A DNA stretch of 51,659 nt from an uncultured Erysipelotrichaceae bacterium (GTDB lineage Bacteria; Bacillota_I; Bacilli_A; RFN20; CAG-826). Of this stretch, positions 17,351-26,025 are shown piece by piece. How positions within the stretch are numbered: position 1 is the first letter of the stretch; every line of letters starts with the position of its first letter. The stretch is taken from NCBI GenBank assembly GCA_902768335.1, contig CACXKR010000006.1:1-51659 (forward strand). The letters are read 5' to 3'. A model generated the notes under the pieces. That model saw only the letters and a list, made by a program, of their open reading frames with translations. It was not told the origin of the DNA and did not search any database. Both the position numbers and the translations under genes were made by a program.

Positions 17351-17425
17351 TGGTGGACCCGGCAGATCCTGACACTGCAACCAATCGGTTATGAGCCGAT
17401 AGCTCTTCCTTTGAGCTACGGGTCC
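17351..17425 (-). tRNA. tRNA with CAT anticodon (Ile2 or elongator Met), aberrant T-loop
   Basis: Acceptor GGACCCG/CGGGTCC pairs perfectly. The anticodon loop CTCATAA on an ATCGG/CCGAT stem gives anticodon CAT. G1-C72 pairing excludes initiator tRNA. The acceptor start and anticodon arm resemble tRNA-Ile2, which needs lysidine at C34, but elongator Met is possible. The T-arm reads GCAGT-GTCAGGA-TCTGC, so the universal TTCRANT loop is missing (G at 54, G at 58) and the 53-61 pair is T-T. The D-loop is also short. CCA is encoded. Confidence 0.85.
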
Positions 17426-17478
17426 AAAGGATGCGATAAGTAGTATAGCAAAAATCTATTTTAAAATGTATAGGTTTT

Positions 17479-18564
17479 TTAGTTTCTTTTCTCTACTCGT
17501 TTTTCCCTTGTAATTAAAAGCGCGATAACACCAAACAAATATGCTGTAGCAATAACCGCACCAAGAATCGAACTAACAAAACTCATTCCCATGACGATGC
17601 TTAATACTAGACTTGCAACCTCAAATATAAAACTTAATATGCCGAAAGGTAGAGCAAGTTTATAAAGTTTTCCAATCTTGCCTGTAAAGGCGCTTAATGC
17701 AGCAATACCGCCAAGAATTTCAAAAGTAAAAATCAAGAAATCAATGCCCATTAGTATCGAAATAAGAACAATGAAGGCTAAATCCCCTCCGGATTCTTGA
17801 AATAGCGTAACGTAGGTTGGAATAGAATAAAGGGATTTAAATAAGGTGATAGAACCTATAGCAAAGAAAGCCGCTCCTGATAAAAGTAAAGCATATTTGC
17901 CAGTTATTCGAAGTTTTCTTTCTTTAGCGGTATCAGCATAAGAATCACTGTAATCTTCTTTAGCGGTAACTTCACCTTTTTTATCCAAAAAAGTAACTTG
18001 TTTTAATCTATGGGCTAACGTTAAAGAAATCAAGCGATCTTCGCTAGGTCTAAGAAACATTAAGCTTACAGCTTCCCAAATAAAAACCCAGGATGAAATA
18101 TCTAAAACTTCTTTAAAAACCGAGGTGCCGATTTCGCTGAAGCCAAATAAGTCAATAATGTAACCATTAGCGATGATGTTTAAAAGCAAGACACCAGCAA
18201 TAATTAAGAATGTAACTTGAACGAATTTTTTCTTATGTTCACGATTGCCTGAATAGTGAGTTAATTCAACTGCGTCATTAAAGCCTTCCATGATTTCGTC
18301 GGCTTTGTAATCTTCATAATCATCGATTTGAATCGATAAATCAGTTTTATAATCAGGGCGAAAATCAGAGATGGTATCCTTGATAAAATCGAATTTAGAA
18401 CGATCAAAAGTGGGGACTTTAGAATCGAGTGAAGTATCTAAAACTTCCGATGCTTTTTCGTAATGAAGAGCAAGTTTGACAGTCTTTTTTTCTTCATCAA
18501 CATCGAATCTTTTTTTCATCAGCTCAAGCTGACGACGTTGTAACTTAGAATCAATTTTTTCCAT
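17479..18564 (-). CDS. Multi-pass membrane protein of an ABC operon, unknown family
   Basis: A 361-residue protein with an acidic and basic cytoplasmic N-terminal region (about 1-110) and about six transmembrane helices in pairs (about 113-135, 142-170, 222-245, 258-285, 295-325, 328-352). I do not recognise the family. It is last in a five-gene operon with a lipoprotein, two ABC ATPases and a permease, and starts 1 base after the permease stop. It may be a second membrane subunit. Confidence 0.7.
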   Translation of the reverse strand: MEKIDSKLQRRQLELMKKRFDVDEEKKTVKLALHYEKASEVLDTSLDSKVPTFDRSKFDFIKDTISDFRPDYKTDLSIQIDDYEDYKADEIMEGFNDAVELTHYSGNREHKKKFVQVTFLIIAGVLLLNIIANGYIIDLFGFSEIGTSVFKEVLDISSWVFIWEAVSLMFLRPSEDRLISLTLAHRLKQVTFLDKKGEVTAKEDYSDSYADTAKERKLRITGKYALLLSGAAFFAIGSITLFKSLYSIPTYVTLFQESGGDLAFIVLISILMGIDFLIFTFEILGGIAALSAFTGKIGKLYKLALPFGILSFIFEVASLVLSIVMGMSFVSSILGAVIATAYLFGVIALLITREKRVEKRN

Positions 18565-18565
18565 A

Positions 18566-19558
18566 TTAGAGTGGTAAATCCTTCTTCACAAATTTGAACG
18601 CTCCACCAAAAGCAAAGACAGCGCCGATAACAAGCAAAATAGCGGATTCCCACATCCACGCAAAGGACATTGTTCCGCCATAAGCACCTGTAACTGCTTT
18701 AGCAAAATTTGACATTGATTCAGTATCAATAAGAGTGTAAATAGTTAAATAATTGAAGAAATTCATGGCTTGAACACCAACGCCAACGGAAACGAAAACT
18801 TTATTTCCAAATAAGCCTAAAATACAGCCAAGGAAAGCTAAGATACATGCTCCCCCACCGATAGCGATTGAATTGGTAGATTTATTAAAGTAGCAAGATG
18901 CTCCAAAACAAATACCTGTTAAACCAAACATTGCAGCAAAGCTACCAAAGCAATAAAGGAATGTTCTTAAAGTTAATGTTCCAAAGTTAATATTGGTTGG
19001 TTGAGTAATAAAGAAAGCGACCGCTCCAGAAATATAGGCGCCTAATGTGATGACTATATACATCGCGACTAAGGAAACGATCATAAAAAGATATTGTGTT
19101 CTAACAACTGTTTTACGATTTGTAGGAGTAGATAAAACATAAGCCATTGAACCATCGCTAACTTGAGCAGCGATGAGTTTATTGCAGATGATCATGACAT
19201 AAATCATTGGTAAAAGAACGCCAGCAATCTTATAGATTAAATCATTCATAACAGAGTTAAGATCGATTTGAGACATGGTTTGAATACGAGATAAGGAGAA
19301 GCCCATATTCTCAAGTAAACCAAGGATTTGTAACCAACTTAAACCTTCGTCTTTAACATAGGTTTGAACCGTATTCATATCGATGTTTGTAAAGATCGCT
19401 TTAGTGCCAACGACTAAGTTAATAATGATAAAAATCCCCGCAGAACCTAAAGTTAAGATAAGCCAAAGCAAATAATTTGATTTTAAAGATTGTTTAAAAA
19501 GTGGTTTAGAGATGAACTCTCTTTTTGCTTTAGTAGGCGTCTTATTTACTTTCTTCAT
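18566..19558 (-). CDS. ABC-2 type transporter permease
   Basis: A 330-residue protein with a basic N-terminus and about six transmembrane helices with a large loop after the first (about 55-125), the layout of ABC-2 permeases. An upstream in-frame Met at 19573 exists, but a GGAGGAG ribosome site lies between it and the Met at 19558, so 19558 is taken. It overlaps the upstream ATPase gene by 17 bases. It is probably an exporter or antimicrobial-peptide resistance permease; substrate unknown. Confidence 0.82.
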   Translation of the reverse strand: MKKVNKTPTKAKREFISKPLFKQSLKSNYLLWLILTLGSAGIFIIINLVVGTKAIFTNIDMNTVQTYVKDEGLSWLQILGLLENMGFSLSRIQTMSQIDLNSVMNDLIYKIAGVLLPMIYVMIICNKLIAAQVSDGSMAYVLSTPTNRKTVVRTQYLFMIVSLVAMYIVITLGAYISGAVAFFITQPTNINFGTLTLRTFLYCFGSFAAMFGLTGICFGASCYFNKSTNSIAIGGGACILAFLGCILGLFGNKVFVSVGVGVQAMNFFNYLTIYTLIDTESMSNFAKAVTGAYGGTMSFAWMWESAILLVIGAVFAFGGAFKFVKKDLPL

Positions 19559-20507
19559 TGTTTTCTCCTCCAATGACTTTTTCCATAAAATATTTTTCTA
19601 GTGTATATTGAACTTCTTTGATGATGGCGATATTGAATTTATGCAATTCTCTAAACATTCCATCAATTTTTTCGTTAGGAACGCGAACAAGGTAGGCTAA
19701 GCTTTCAGGGAAGGTTTCAAGTACTTCAACCTGAGAAGCGTCAACGTTTTTAAAACCGTTTTCATCGGCGAACCATATTTTATATTCACGGAATGGACGG
19801 TTGTGAATCTCTCCCATATCAACGATATCGACGATGTGACCATCTTTGATGAAGGCGACATAATCGCAAGTCTCTTCAAGTTCATCAAACATGTGGTTTG
19901 ACATGACAATTGTTGCGCCTCTAGCTTTTTCTTCTTTGATGATATTAATAAAAGCGTCTCTCATAAGAGGATCAAGACCAGTAGTTGGTTCATCAAGAAG
20001 AATGATTTCTGGTGAATGCATGAACGCCGCGACAAGAGCGGTCTTTTGTTTCATGCCTTTCGACATTCTTTTTAAATTAGCGGTTGGGTCTAGCTGAAGT
20101 GCGTTGATGATTTTTTCAGCTTTGGACATATCTTCCAAGCCGAGCATTTCAGCTTGAGCTTCTAAGAACGCTGAACCGTTTTCTAAAGGTGGGAATGCAA
20201 TTTCGCCAGGAAGATAACCAATAAATTTTTTGATTTTTTCAGATTCTTTCCAAGCGTTCATTCCATAAACTTTAACTTCACCGCTATCAGGTTTTAAAAA
20301 GCCCATGATATGACGGAGGGTTGTGGTCTTACCAGCACCATTAGTACCGCAATAACCAAAAGTTTTTCCTTTAGGAACAATAAAGCTAACATCGAAAAGT
20401 CCACGGCCTTTACCATAATCTTTGGTAACGTGAGAAACTTCGATCGCAACCTTTTCAGGAGCTAAGTTCTTTAAGCTTTTAGCGTGTTCATATAAATCTT
20501 TAGCCAT
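19542..20507 (-). CDS. ABC transporter ATP-binding protein (second of pair)
   Basis: A 321-residue ATPase. Walker A is GTNGAGKTTT (near residue 55), the signature is MSKGMKQK in place of LSGGQ, Walker B with D-loop is IILLDEPTTGLDP, and the H-switch is NHMFDELEETCD, so hydrolysis should be intact. About 90 residues follow the ATPase domain, as in drug or bacteriocin export ATPases. It is a paralogue of the upstream ATPase gene, with matching domain order and extension. The ribosome site AGGAG precedes the ATG. Confidence 0.9.
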   Translation of the reverse strand: MAKDLYEHAKSLKNLAPEKVAIEVSHVTKDYGKGRGLFDVSFIVPKGKTFGYCGTNGAGKTTTLRHIMGFLKPDSGEVKVYGMNAWKESEKIKKFIGYLPGEIAFPPLENGSAFLEAQAEMLGLEDMSKAEKIINALQLDPTANLKRMSKGMKQKTALVAAFMHSPEIILLDEPTTGLDPLMRDAFINIIKEEKARGATIVMSNHMFDELEETCDYVAFIKDGHIVDIVDMGEIHNRPFREYKIWFADENGFKNVDASQVEVLETFPESLAYLVRVPNEKIDGMFRELHKFNIAIIKEVQYTLEKYFMEKVIGGENNEESK

Positions 20508-20516
20508 ACTTAACTC

Positions 20517-21476
20517 CTATTTTGTATTTCCAACAACTCCACCAAGTCCACCAAAGACTTTCTCTTCCTTGTAGAAGGACATGAAGTAGTCTTGAAGGGT
20601 AAATGGTTTCTCGGCAAATGTTCTTAGTTTTATCCCAAGAACAGAATCAATGAATTCTTTATATTGAGTATTTTTAAATTTGACGACCACTTTTAAGGCA
20701 GATTCGTTTTTAGAAACAATTTCAAACGGACATTTTGCAAGATATTTATCCATATTTTCCTTGTCTCTGAAGCTAAGAATATAAACTTTAACATCGATCT
20801 TCTTGACTTCTTCGGCATCGAATGTGGAGACGTGCACTCCATCTTTAATGATGGAAATCTTGTCACAGGTAGCTTCAACTTCTGAGAAGATGTGAGAAGA
20901 AAGAAGAATTGTTTTTCCTCTCTTCTTTTCTTCGACGATGAAGCGAATGAAAACAAGTTGCATGACTGGGTCTAAGCCAGATGTAGGTTCATCCAAGATT
21001 AAGACATCGGGGTCGTTCATAAATGCAGTGACGACCGCAAGTTTACGTTTATCACCAAGTGACATTTCTTTAACATTTGGTGAAGGATCTAATTTAAATA
21101 ATTTTAAAAGATAGTCGAGTCTTTCTTGATTAACTTCCCCTCTCATCTCCTGCATCATTTTGATGAAGCCCCAGCCTGTAAGACCAGATGGAATGGAAGG
21201 TTCGCCAGGAAGATAGCCGACTTTACCAAGTATCTTATCGGTATGACCAAATGTTTCTATTCCTAATATTTTAGTGGAGCCTTTTTGAGGTTTACTAAAA
21301 CCCATAATATGACGAATTGTTGTTGATTTACCTGCCCCATTAGGACCTAAATATCCATAGCATTCGCCTTTATGCACTTTAATTGAAACATCAAAAACAC
21401 CACGGTGATAACCATAGTCTTTAGTGAGATGATCAACATCAATAATTACTTCTTCTTTAGAAAAATCTTTTGCCAT
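20517..21476 (-). CDS. ABC transporter ATP-binding protein (first of pair)
   Basis: A 319-residue ATPase with Walker A GPNGAGKST, divergent signature MSLGDKRK, Walker B VLILDEPTSGLDP and H-switch SSHIFSEVEATCD. A C-terminal extension (about 225-319) parallels that of the next gene, so the two proteins could form a heterodimer driving the one permease. It starts 2 bases after the lipoprotein stop. Confidence 0.9.
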   Translation of the reverse strand: MAKDFSKEEVIIDVDHLTKDYGYHRGVFDVSIKVHKGECYGYLGPNGAGKSTTIRHIMGFSKPQKGSTKILGIETFGHTDKILGKVGYLPGEPSIPSGLTGWGFIKMMQEMRGEVNQERLDYLLKLFKLDPSPNVKEMSLGDKRKLAVVTAFMNDPDVLILDEPTSGLDPVMQLVFIRFIVEEKKRGKTILLSSHIFSEVEATCDKISIIKDGVHVSTFDAEEVKKIDVKVYILSFRDKENMDKYLAKCPFEIVSKNESALKVVVKFKNTQYKEFIDSVLGIKLRTFAEKPFTLQDYFMSFYKEEKVFGGLGGVVGNTK

Positions 21477-21478
21477 AA

Positions 21479-22588
21479 CTAAATCTTTGCTAAACCGACT
21501 TTAACATCGTGGAAATCTCTAAATATAAATGGTTTTTTAACAAACTCTTTAAAAGATACCACCACATCATCGCTAAACTTGATTAGTCTTTCACCGTCTT
21601 CTGAAGATGGATACTCTACACCAAGTTCTTTGTATGTTGGTCCAACTTTAAAATTAACTTCTTTATATGAAGAACCAACATAAATCGCACCTTCAACAGT
21701 TGCAGGAGTATCGCCTTCGAACATATTAAAGAACAGCGTTTGTTCGCCTTTCTCGTTTAATCTAGCTACAAAACTACCGGCTGGTTGATAAATATCATCT
21801 TTATCTTTTTGATATAGATAAGTGTGAGAGAAATCAAATTCGTAGGCTTGATTCATGTCGGATACTTCGTGTAATCCTTTGGATTCATTTTGGATTGGGT
21901 GCGAACCGATTCTATCTTCACCACGTTTAGCGTTAGGGAGTTTATCTTGATCCAAATTAATAATGACTCTTGATAAATTCGCTTCATTGAAAGCTTCTAG
22001 ATCAAATAAGATTCCATACCACGCTAATTGATGTTGTAAATCTTCCAAAGAAACAGGAATTTGTAAGGTGAATTGTTTTTGATCGACATATGCACAAGCG
22101 GCAAGTTCAATTCTTTCAGGAGTGAGAATGCTAGAAATATCAATCATTTCAGCGATGTCAGGATAGGATTTTTTTACGAGATTTTGTAAAAAATCGGAAC
22201 CAATTTTGACACGTGTTCCATATTTCTCGTTAACGACCTCAGGAAGAAGTTGATAATAACCATCAATAGTAATCCTGTTATTTTCTTTATCCTCCTCGGG
22301 AATTAAATCCAAGAACGCTTTGACGATCGTTTTAGCGTTGATAAAAGAATCGCTATCTTCAAAATCGTCTTCATCAAAATTTAGGTCATCGCCTAAATCC
22401 GCGACCATCTGCATTTGTTTCATGCCTTCAACGCTTTGATAAGCATCTTCTTTAAGCTCGACAGAAAGGCCAAAATGAGCGCCATCGGTCTTACCTAATC
22501 TAAATTCATAGACTCCAATAAAAGAATTTTTGGAGCATGACGCTAAACACAAAGCTGGAACAATAGATAAAAGCTTGAGTTTATTCAT
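21479..22588 (-). CDS. Lipoprotein heading the ABC operon
   Basis: A 369-residue lipoprotein with lipobox CLASC (C18). The mature part is acidic and beta-rich, opening with GVYEFRLGKTDGAHFGLSVEL; I recognise no family. It heads the five-gene operon with a good ribosome site (GAGGTG) and an upstream TATAAT box. It could be a substrate receptor, a periplasmic partner of the permease or a stress-sensing subunit. Ligand unknown. Confidence 0.72.
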   Translation of the reverse strand: MNKLKLLSIVPALCLASCSKNSFIGVYEFRLGKTDGAHFGLSVELKEDAYQSVEGMKQMQMVADLGDDLNFDEDDFEDSDSFINAKTIVKAFLDLIPEEDKENNRITIDGYYQLLPEVVNEKYGTRVKIGSDFLQNLVKKSYPDIAEMIDISSILTPERIELAACAYVDQKQFTLQIPVSLEDLQHQLAWYGILFDLEAFNEANLSRVIINLDQDKLPNAKRGEDRIGSHPIQNESKGLHEVSDMNQAYEFDFSHTYLYQKDKDDIYQPAGSFVARLNEKGEQTLFFNMFEGDTPATVEGAIYVGSSYKEVNFKVGPTYKELGVEYPSSEDGERLIKFSDDVVVSFKEFVKKPFIFRDFHDVKVGLAKI

Positions 22589-22678
22589 AAAATCACCTCA
22601 CGGAAAATATTATAATTTTCTTTTTCATATAATAAAAGAAAAATATCGCCTTTTATTTAGACAAAGTTTAGAAAACAT

Positions 22679-23635
22679 TTAATTTTTTAACTTTGCTAAA
22701 ACCTTTTGTTCACTTACAGGTAAGTCGCAAGTGAATTTTTTATTTGATAGATAAGACAAATGCCCACTAAGTTTTCCAAAACTCAAACAATGGGCGTGTA
22801 AGAATTGATTTTCAAATCCGTATAAATCTTTGAATTCTTTATTCAATTTAAAATCACCGTATTTAGCATCACCGATAACAGGATGATTAATTGATGCTAA
22901 GTGAACACGAATTTGATGAGTTCTACCAGTGAGAATAACAACCTTAACAAGAGAAAAATCACCGTAATTCTTGAATTTGTTGACAATTGTTAAAGCGGTC
23001 TTACCATTTTTAGAAATGCGAACCGTCCCGCTATTCTCATCCTTTAAAAGAGGAGCATCTATTTCCATCTTATGATCAATTTTCCCTTTAACTAAAGCGA
23101 GATATTCTTTTTCGATATTTTCTTTATTTTTGAAGAGCTCTTCTAGTTCTTGGAGCGAAATAAGATTCTTCGCGAAAACAACAAGACCAGATGTGTTTCT
23201 ATCTAATCGATGAGCCGGAGCTGGCGTAAAACCTTTATCATTAGGATTGTATTCACCCTTGAAATAAAGGTAATTAATTACTTCATTTGATAAGGTAACA
23301 ACTTTTTCATTTTCATCACCATGCACTAATAAGCCGCGTGGTTTATTCACAATTAAAATATTGTCATCCTCATAAATAATCGGGTGTTTTAAATCAGATT
23401 TAGTAACTTCTTTTGGTTTGTTAAAATCTTGAAGTTGTTGATCACTAACATAGATGCTTAATTCATCACCTTCTTGAAGAATGTAATTTTCTTTGACCCA
23501 GTGCTTATTAATCTTTACATCTTTCTTACGAAAAAGTTTGTAAATAAAAGATAAAGGAGCCTCATTTAAATACTTCTTCACATATTTATCGACGCGTTGA
23601 TTTGCGTCTTTGCTAGTAATCTTAAGCAAAATCAT
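22679..23635 (-). CDS. RluC/RluD-family rRNA pseudouridine synthase
   Basis: A 318-residue enzyme with an N-terminal S4-like RNA-binding domain (about 1-70) and the pseudouridine synthase core. The core motif HRLDRNTSGLVVFAKN carries the catalytic Asp, and GRTHQIRVHLA follows. It modifies uridines in 23S rRNA; exact target (RluC, RluD or YjbO-like) cannot be assigned. TATAAT ends 9 bases before the ATG with no Shine-Dalgarno, again a near-leaderless start. Confidence 0.9.
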   Translation of the reverse strand: MILLKITSKDANQRVDKYVKKYLNEAPLSFIYKLFRKKDVKINKHWVKENYILQEGDELSIYVSDQQLQDFNKPKEVTKSDLKHPIIYEDDNILIVNKPRGLLVHGDENEKVVTLSNEVINYLYFKGEYNPNDKGFTPAPAHRLDRNTSGLVVFAKNLISLQELEELFKNKENIEKEYLALVKGKIDHKMEIDAPLLKDENSGTVRISKNGKTALTIVNKFKNYGDFSLVKVVILTGRTHQIRVHLASINHPVIGDAKYGDFKLNKEFKDLYGFENQFLHAHCLSFGKLSGHLSYLSNKKFTCDLPVSEQKVLAKLKN

Positions 23636-23644
23636 ACAAATATG

Positions 23645-23674
23645 ATTATACTTTAAAATAATTTCTTGTATAAT
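23645..23674. promoter_or_regulatory. Overlapping divergent promoters for the pseudouridine synthase gene and tRNA-Ser(GGA)
   Basis: A minus-strand TATAAT (23645-23650) has a TTATAC -35 at 17-base spacing. A plus-strand TATAAT (23669-23674) sits over that -35 and lies 12 bases before the tRNA start. The two promoters therefore overlap. Confidence 0.5.
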
Positions 23675-23686
23675 ACTAAACAGCGT

Positions 23687-23777
23687 GGAGGATTACCCAA
23701 GAGGCTGAAGGGGCGGGCTTGGAAAGCTCGTAGGTTCCGAAAGGGGCGCTAGGGTTCAAATCCCTAATCCTCCGCCA
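23687..23777 (+). tRNA. tRNA-Ser (GGA)
   Basis: Acceptor GGAGGAT/ATCCTCC, anticodon loop TTGGAAA (anticodon GGA), long variable arm, T-loop TTCAAAT, discriminator G and encoded CCA. Confidence 0.97.
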
Positions 23778-23792
23778 CGATTGATTGCAAAG

Positions 23793-23819
23793 ACACGTAT
23801 GAAAAAGTGCGTGTTTTTA
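23793..23819 (+). terminator. Terminator of tRNA-Ser(GGA)
   Basis: ACACG/CGTGT stem with a 12-base loop followed by five T, overlapping the end of the convergent fic gene. Confidence 0.5.
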
Positions 23820-24713
23820 TTTGTATTGAATGTTGAAGTAATCTAGATATGCTTTAACCGTGTCTTGCCCATCCAAGCAAGTATCGATAAGCCAGCCGCG
23901 TTCTTGGTTCCAGTTTTTAAGACCACGATAATAGAACATCTTTTTACTATCGAAAATGATGAATGGAACAATATCGTTTTTAAGGCATTCTTTAAATGCG
24001 ATTAGTCGCCCAACTCTGCCATTGCCATCTTGGAAAGGATGGATTCTTTCAAACTTAACGTGGAACTCTACTATTTCCTCGAATGAATGTTTTTCTTTTT
24101 GATTATAGTTATCAAGCAGTTTTTTCATTTCAGATGCTACTAATCTAGGATGAGTAGTCTCTAAATCTCCAACTTCATTTGGCAATTTTTTATAATCACC
24201 AACAGCAAAATATGGAAGCCTTGAATCATTTGTGTTCGATTTTAGTATTTTATGTAGTTCTTTTATGAATCGTTCACTAAGTTGATAATTAGCAAAATCA
24301 ATCACTCGATCGATTGCGGTAAAGTGATTAATTGTTTCAATGATATCGTCAACTTTTTTGCTGGTGTTTTTATCTACTCCAATAGTTCTCGTTTCAAAAA
24401 TATACCTAGTTTCATCGTGAGTTAATTCATTGCCTTCGATATGATTTGAATTATATGTGAGATCAATCATTAATTTATGATAAATGCCACCTTTAACCTG
24501 ATTGTTCTTTTCAAAACGAAGCCTTTCTAATAAATAATTTTTGTTTTCTTTTTCGTTGCTTCTAATAGGTTTTTTGGTGCCTTCAGGAATCATCCAAGTC
24601 TTTCCAACTAAAATAGCGCCTTCTACTCTGCCTAAGGCGCAGTAATTGCGGACACTTCTTTCCGATAAATTCCATTTAATTGAAGCTTCTTTGACTGTTA
24701 TGAATTTATTCAT
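23817..24713 (-). CDS. Fic-domain AMP-transferase with N-terminal HTH
   Basis: A 298-residue protein. Residues 1-50 form a MerR/excisionase-like helix-turn-helix with wing (VKEASIKWNLSERSVRNYC...WMIP). The Fic domain carries HPFQDGNGRVGR (225-236), matching HxFx(D/E)GNGRxxR, so it should be able to transfer AMP or another nucleotide to a hydroxyl group. An SxxxEG inhibitory motif (S89-E93-G94) precedes the Fic core, as in self-inhibited class II Fic proteins. No separate antitoxin gene is adjacent. TATAAT ends 6 bases before the ATG, and an inverted repeat overlies the promoter. Confidence 0.9.
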   Translation of the reverse strand: MNKFITVKEASIKWNLSERSVRNYCALGRVEGAILVGKTWMIPEGTKKPIRSNEKENKNYLLERLRFEKNNQVKGGIYHKLMIDLTYNSNHIEGNELTHDETRYIFETRTIGVDKNTSKKVDDIIETINHFTAIDRVIDFANYQLSERFIKELHKILKSNTNDSRLPYFAVGDYKKLPNEVGDLETTHPRLVASEMKKLLDNYNQKEKHSFEEIVEFHVKFERIHPFQDGNGRVGRLIAFKECLKNDIVPFIIFDSKKMFYYRGLKNWNQERGWLIDTCLDGQDTVKAYLDYFNIQYK

Positions 24714-24719
24714 AATTAT

Positions 24720-24747
24720 ATTATAAAATTATCGGCAAAAAATGCAA
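24720..24747 (-). promoter_or_regulatory. fic promoter, leaderless spacing
   Basis: On the minus strand: TTGCAT, 16-base spacer, TATAAT, then 6 bases and the ATG. Confidence 0.6.
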
Positions 24748-24777
24748 TACTTTAATATATTTTTCATTTTTTTGCCG
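24733..24777. repeat. Inverted repeat over the fic promoter
   Basis: CGGCAAAAAATG at 24733-24744 pairs with CATTTTTTTGCCG at 24765-24777 (one extra T). The promoter-proximal arm covers the -35/spacer junction. It is a candidate operator, possibly for the HTH of the Fic protein. Confidence 0.5.
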
Positions 24778-24816
24778 TTTATATGTTTATCGACAATTGG
24801 AGACATTACTAACCAT

Positions 24817-24838
24817 TCCCATGATGTTGGGATTTTTT
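24817..24838 (+). terminator. Orphan plus-strand terminator-like hairpin
   Basis: TCCCA/TGGGA stem followed by six T. No plus-strand gene precedes it, so it is either coincidental or ends an unannotated short RNA transcribed divergently from fic. Confidence 0.4.
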
Positions 24839-24842
24839 ATTT

Positions 24843-24866
24843 AAAAAGCATCCATTCAAGGATGCT
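24843..24866 (-). terminator. Terminator of the HAD lipoprotein gene
   Basis: On the minus strand: AGCATCC/GGATGCT stem followed by five T, downstream of the stop at 24893. Confidence 0.8.
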
Positions 24867-24892
24867 AAATAAGTTTATATTTATATTAACAA

Positions 24893-25936
24893 TTAATTTG
24901 CCCATGAAAAATCTACTTTACTAACCCCTTCACCGTAAATGGTCTTAAAGTCGTTTTTCATAGAAAAGATATTGTAATGCGCCTCATTCCAAGCGGCTAA
25001 TCTCTTTTCAGTTTCGGCTGGGTTTGCGTGATCATCATCATAATCATCCGCTAAAACCATAAATACTTCGGTTTTATAATTTGGATTGCTCTTGCAATAA
25101 TTGTGCATTGCGCAGTCACCACTACTATTTCCAAAGGAAAGAACTGGAATCTTACCGATTTCTTCTGAGATTTGTTTAACTTTGTTAGTCTTCAAATTCT
25201 TGATGAGCAAATTATCGGTTCTTATCAATGTTTCGTCTGATTTCATCGTATAGTCAACGCCGTCTTTATCTCCTTGGCTAGAAGCTTTTAATTCAACATC
25301 CATTCCAATAACTTTATTTGATGGTATTCCAATAGATTCGGTTAAAGCACGACAAATATAACGGTCGGAACCTGAAACAACATAATAATCGAATTGGTTC
25401 GCTTTAAGATAATCAAAAATTTCAAGCATTGGTTTATAGAAACTGGTCGCAAACGTCATGCCGGTGAAACCATTTGGTGTATTCTTAGCATATTCTTTAA
25501 CATAAGTGTCAAAGTCTTTCACACTCATACCCGAATATGCTTTTGCGGCAGCGTGGGCATGAACCATATCGAAATGATCAGGAAGGGCGACACCATCTCT
25601 AACAAAATCTCTAATAGCCTGAGCAGCTTCTTTAACATCAATAGGAGCCAAATCTTTATAACTAGGATCTTCTAAGACACGATATTCGAGCATATTATAT
25701 TCAAAATAAGTTGGATATAATTCGCCAATAAAAGTTCCATCCATATCAAATGTCGCGATTCTATCTTCTACTGGGATAAAGTTCTTGGAATCTTTATTTG
25801 TGACATCTTTAACATAATTTTTTAACAAAGTTAAAGAATCACATTCGTTCCATGACTTAAAATAGTCTTGTTTTCCACAACCAGATAACGCGACAAGCGC
25901 AGGAATATAAGCAAGAATTAGAAGTGATTTTTTCAT
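24893..25936 (-). CDS. HAD-superfamily phosphatase lipoprotein
   Basis: A 347-residue protein with a lipoprotein signal (lipobox ALSGC, C20) and a HAD domain of the phosphoserine-phosphatase-like type. Motif I is DMDGT (from D64), motif II YYVVSGSDR, motif IV LSFGNSSGD. It is probably an extracytoplasmic phosphatase that releases phosphate from small molecules. The frame is open for 19 codons upstream, but the GGAGAAA site and lipoprotein signal fix the start at 25936. Confidence 0.85.
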   Translation of the reverse strand: MKKSLLILAYIPALVALSGCGKQDYFKSWNECDSLTLLKNYVKDVTNKDSKNFIPVEDRIATFDMDGTFIGELYPTYFEYNMLEYRVLEDPSYKDLAPIDVKEAAQAIRDFVRDGVALPDHFDMVHAHAAAKAYSGMSVKDFDTYVKEYAKNTPNGFTGMTFATSFYKPMLEIFDYLKANQFDYYVVSGSDRYICRALTESIGIPSNKVIGMDVELKASSQGDKDGVDYTMKSDETLIRTDNLLIKNLKTNKVKQISEEIGKIPVLSFGNSSGDCAMHNYCKSNPNYKTEVFMVLADDYDDDHANPAETEKRLAAWNEAHYNIFSMKNDFKTIYGEGVSKVDFSWAN

Positions 25937-25978
25937 AACATTTCTCCAAGATAAATTTATTATAATCCAAAAATTAAT

Positions 25979-26003
25979 AAAAGAAAAACTCACGATGTGA
26001 GTT
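25979..26003 (-). terminator. Terminator of the capsule gene operon
   Basis: On the minus strand: AACTCAC-ATC-GTGAGTT followed by five T, after the small membrane protein gene. Confidence 0.85.
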
Positions 26004-26025
26004 AATTCTTATAGTCTAAATAAAT

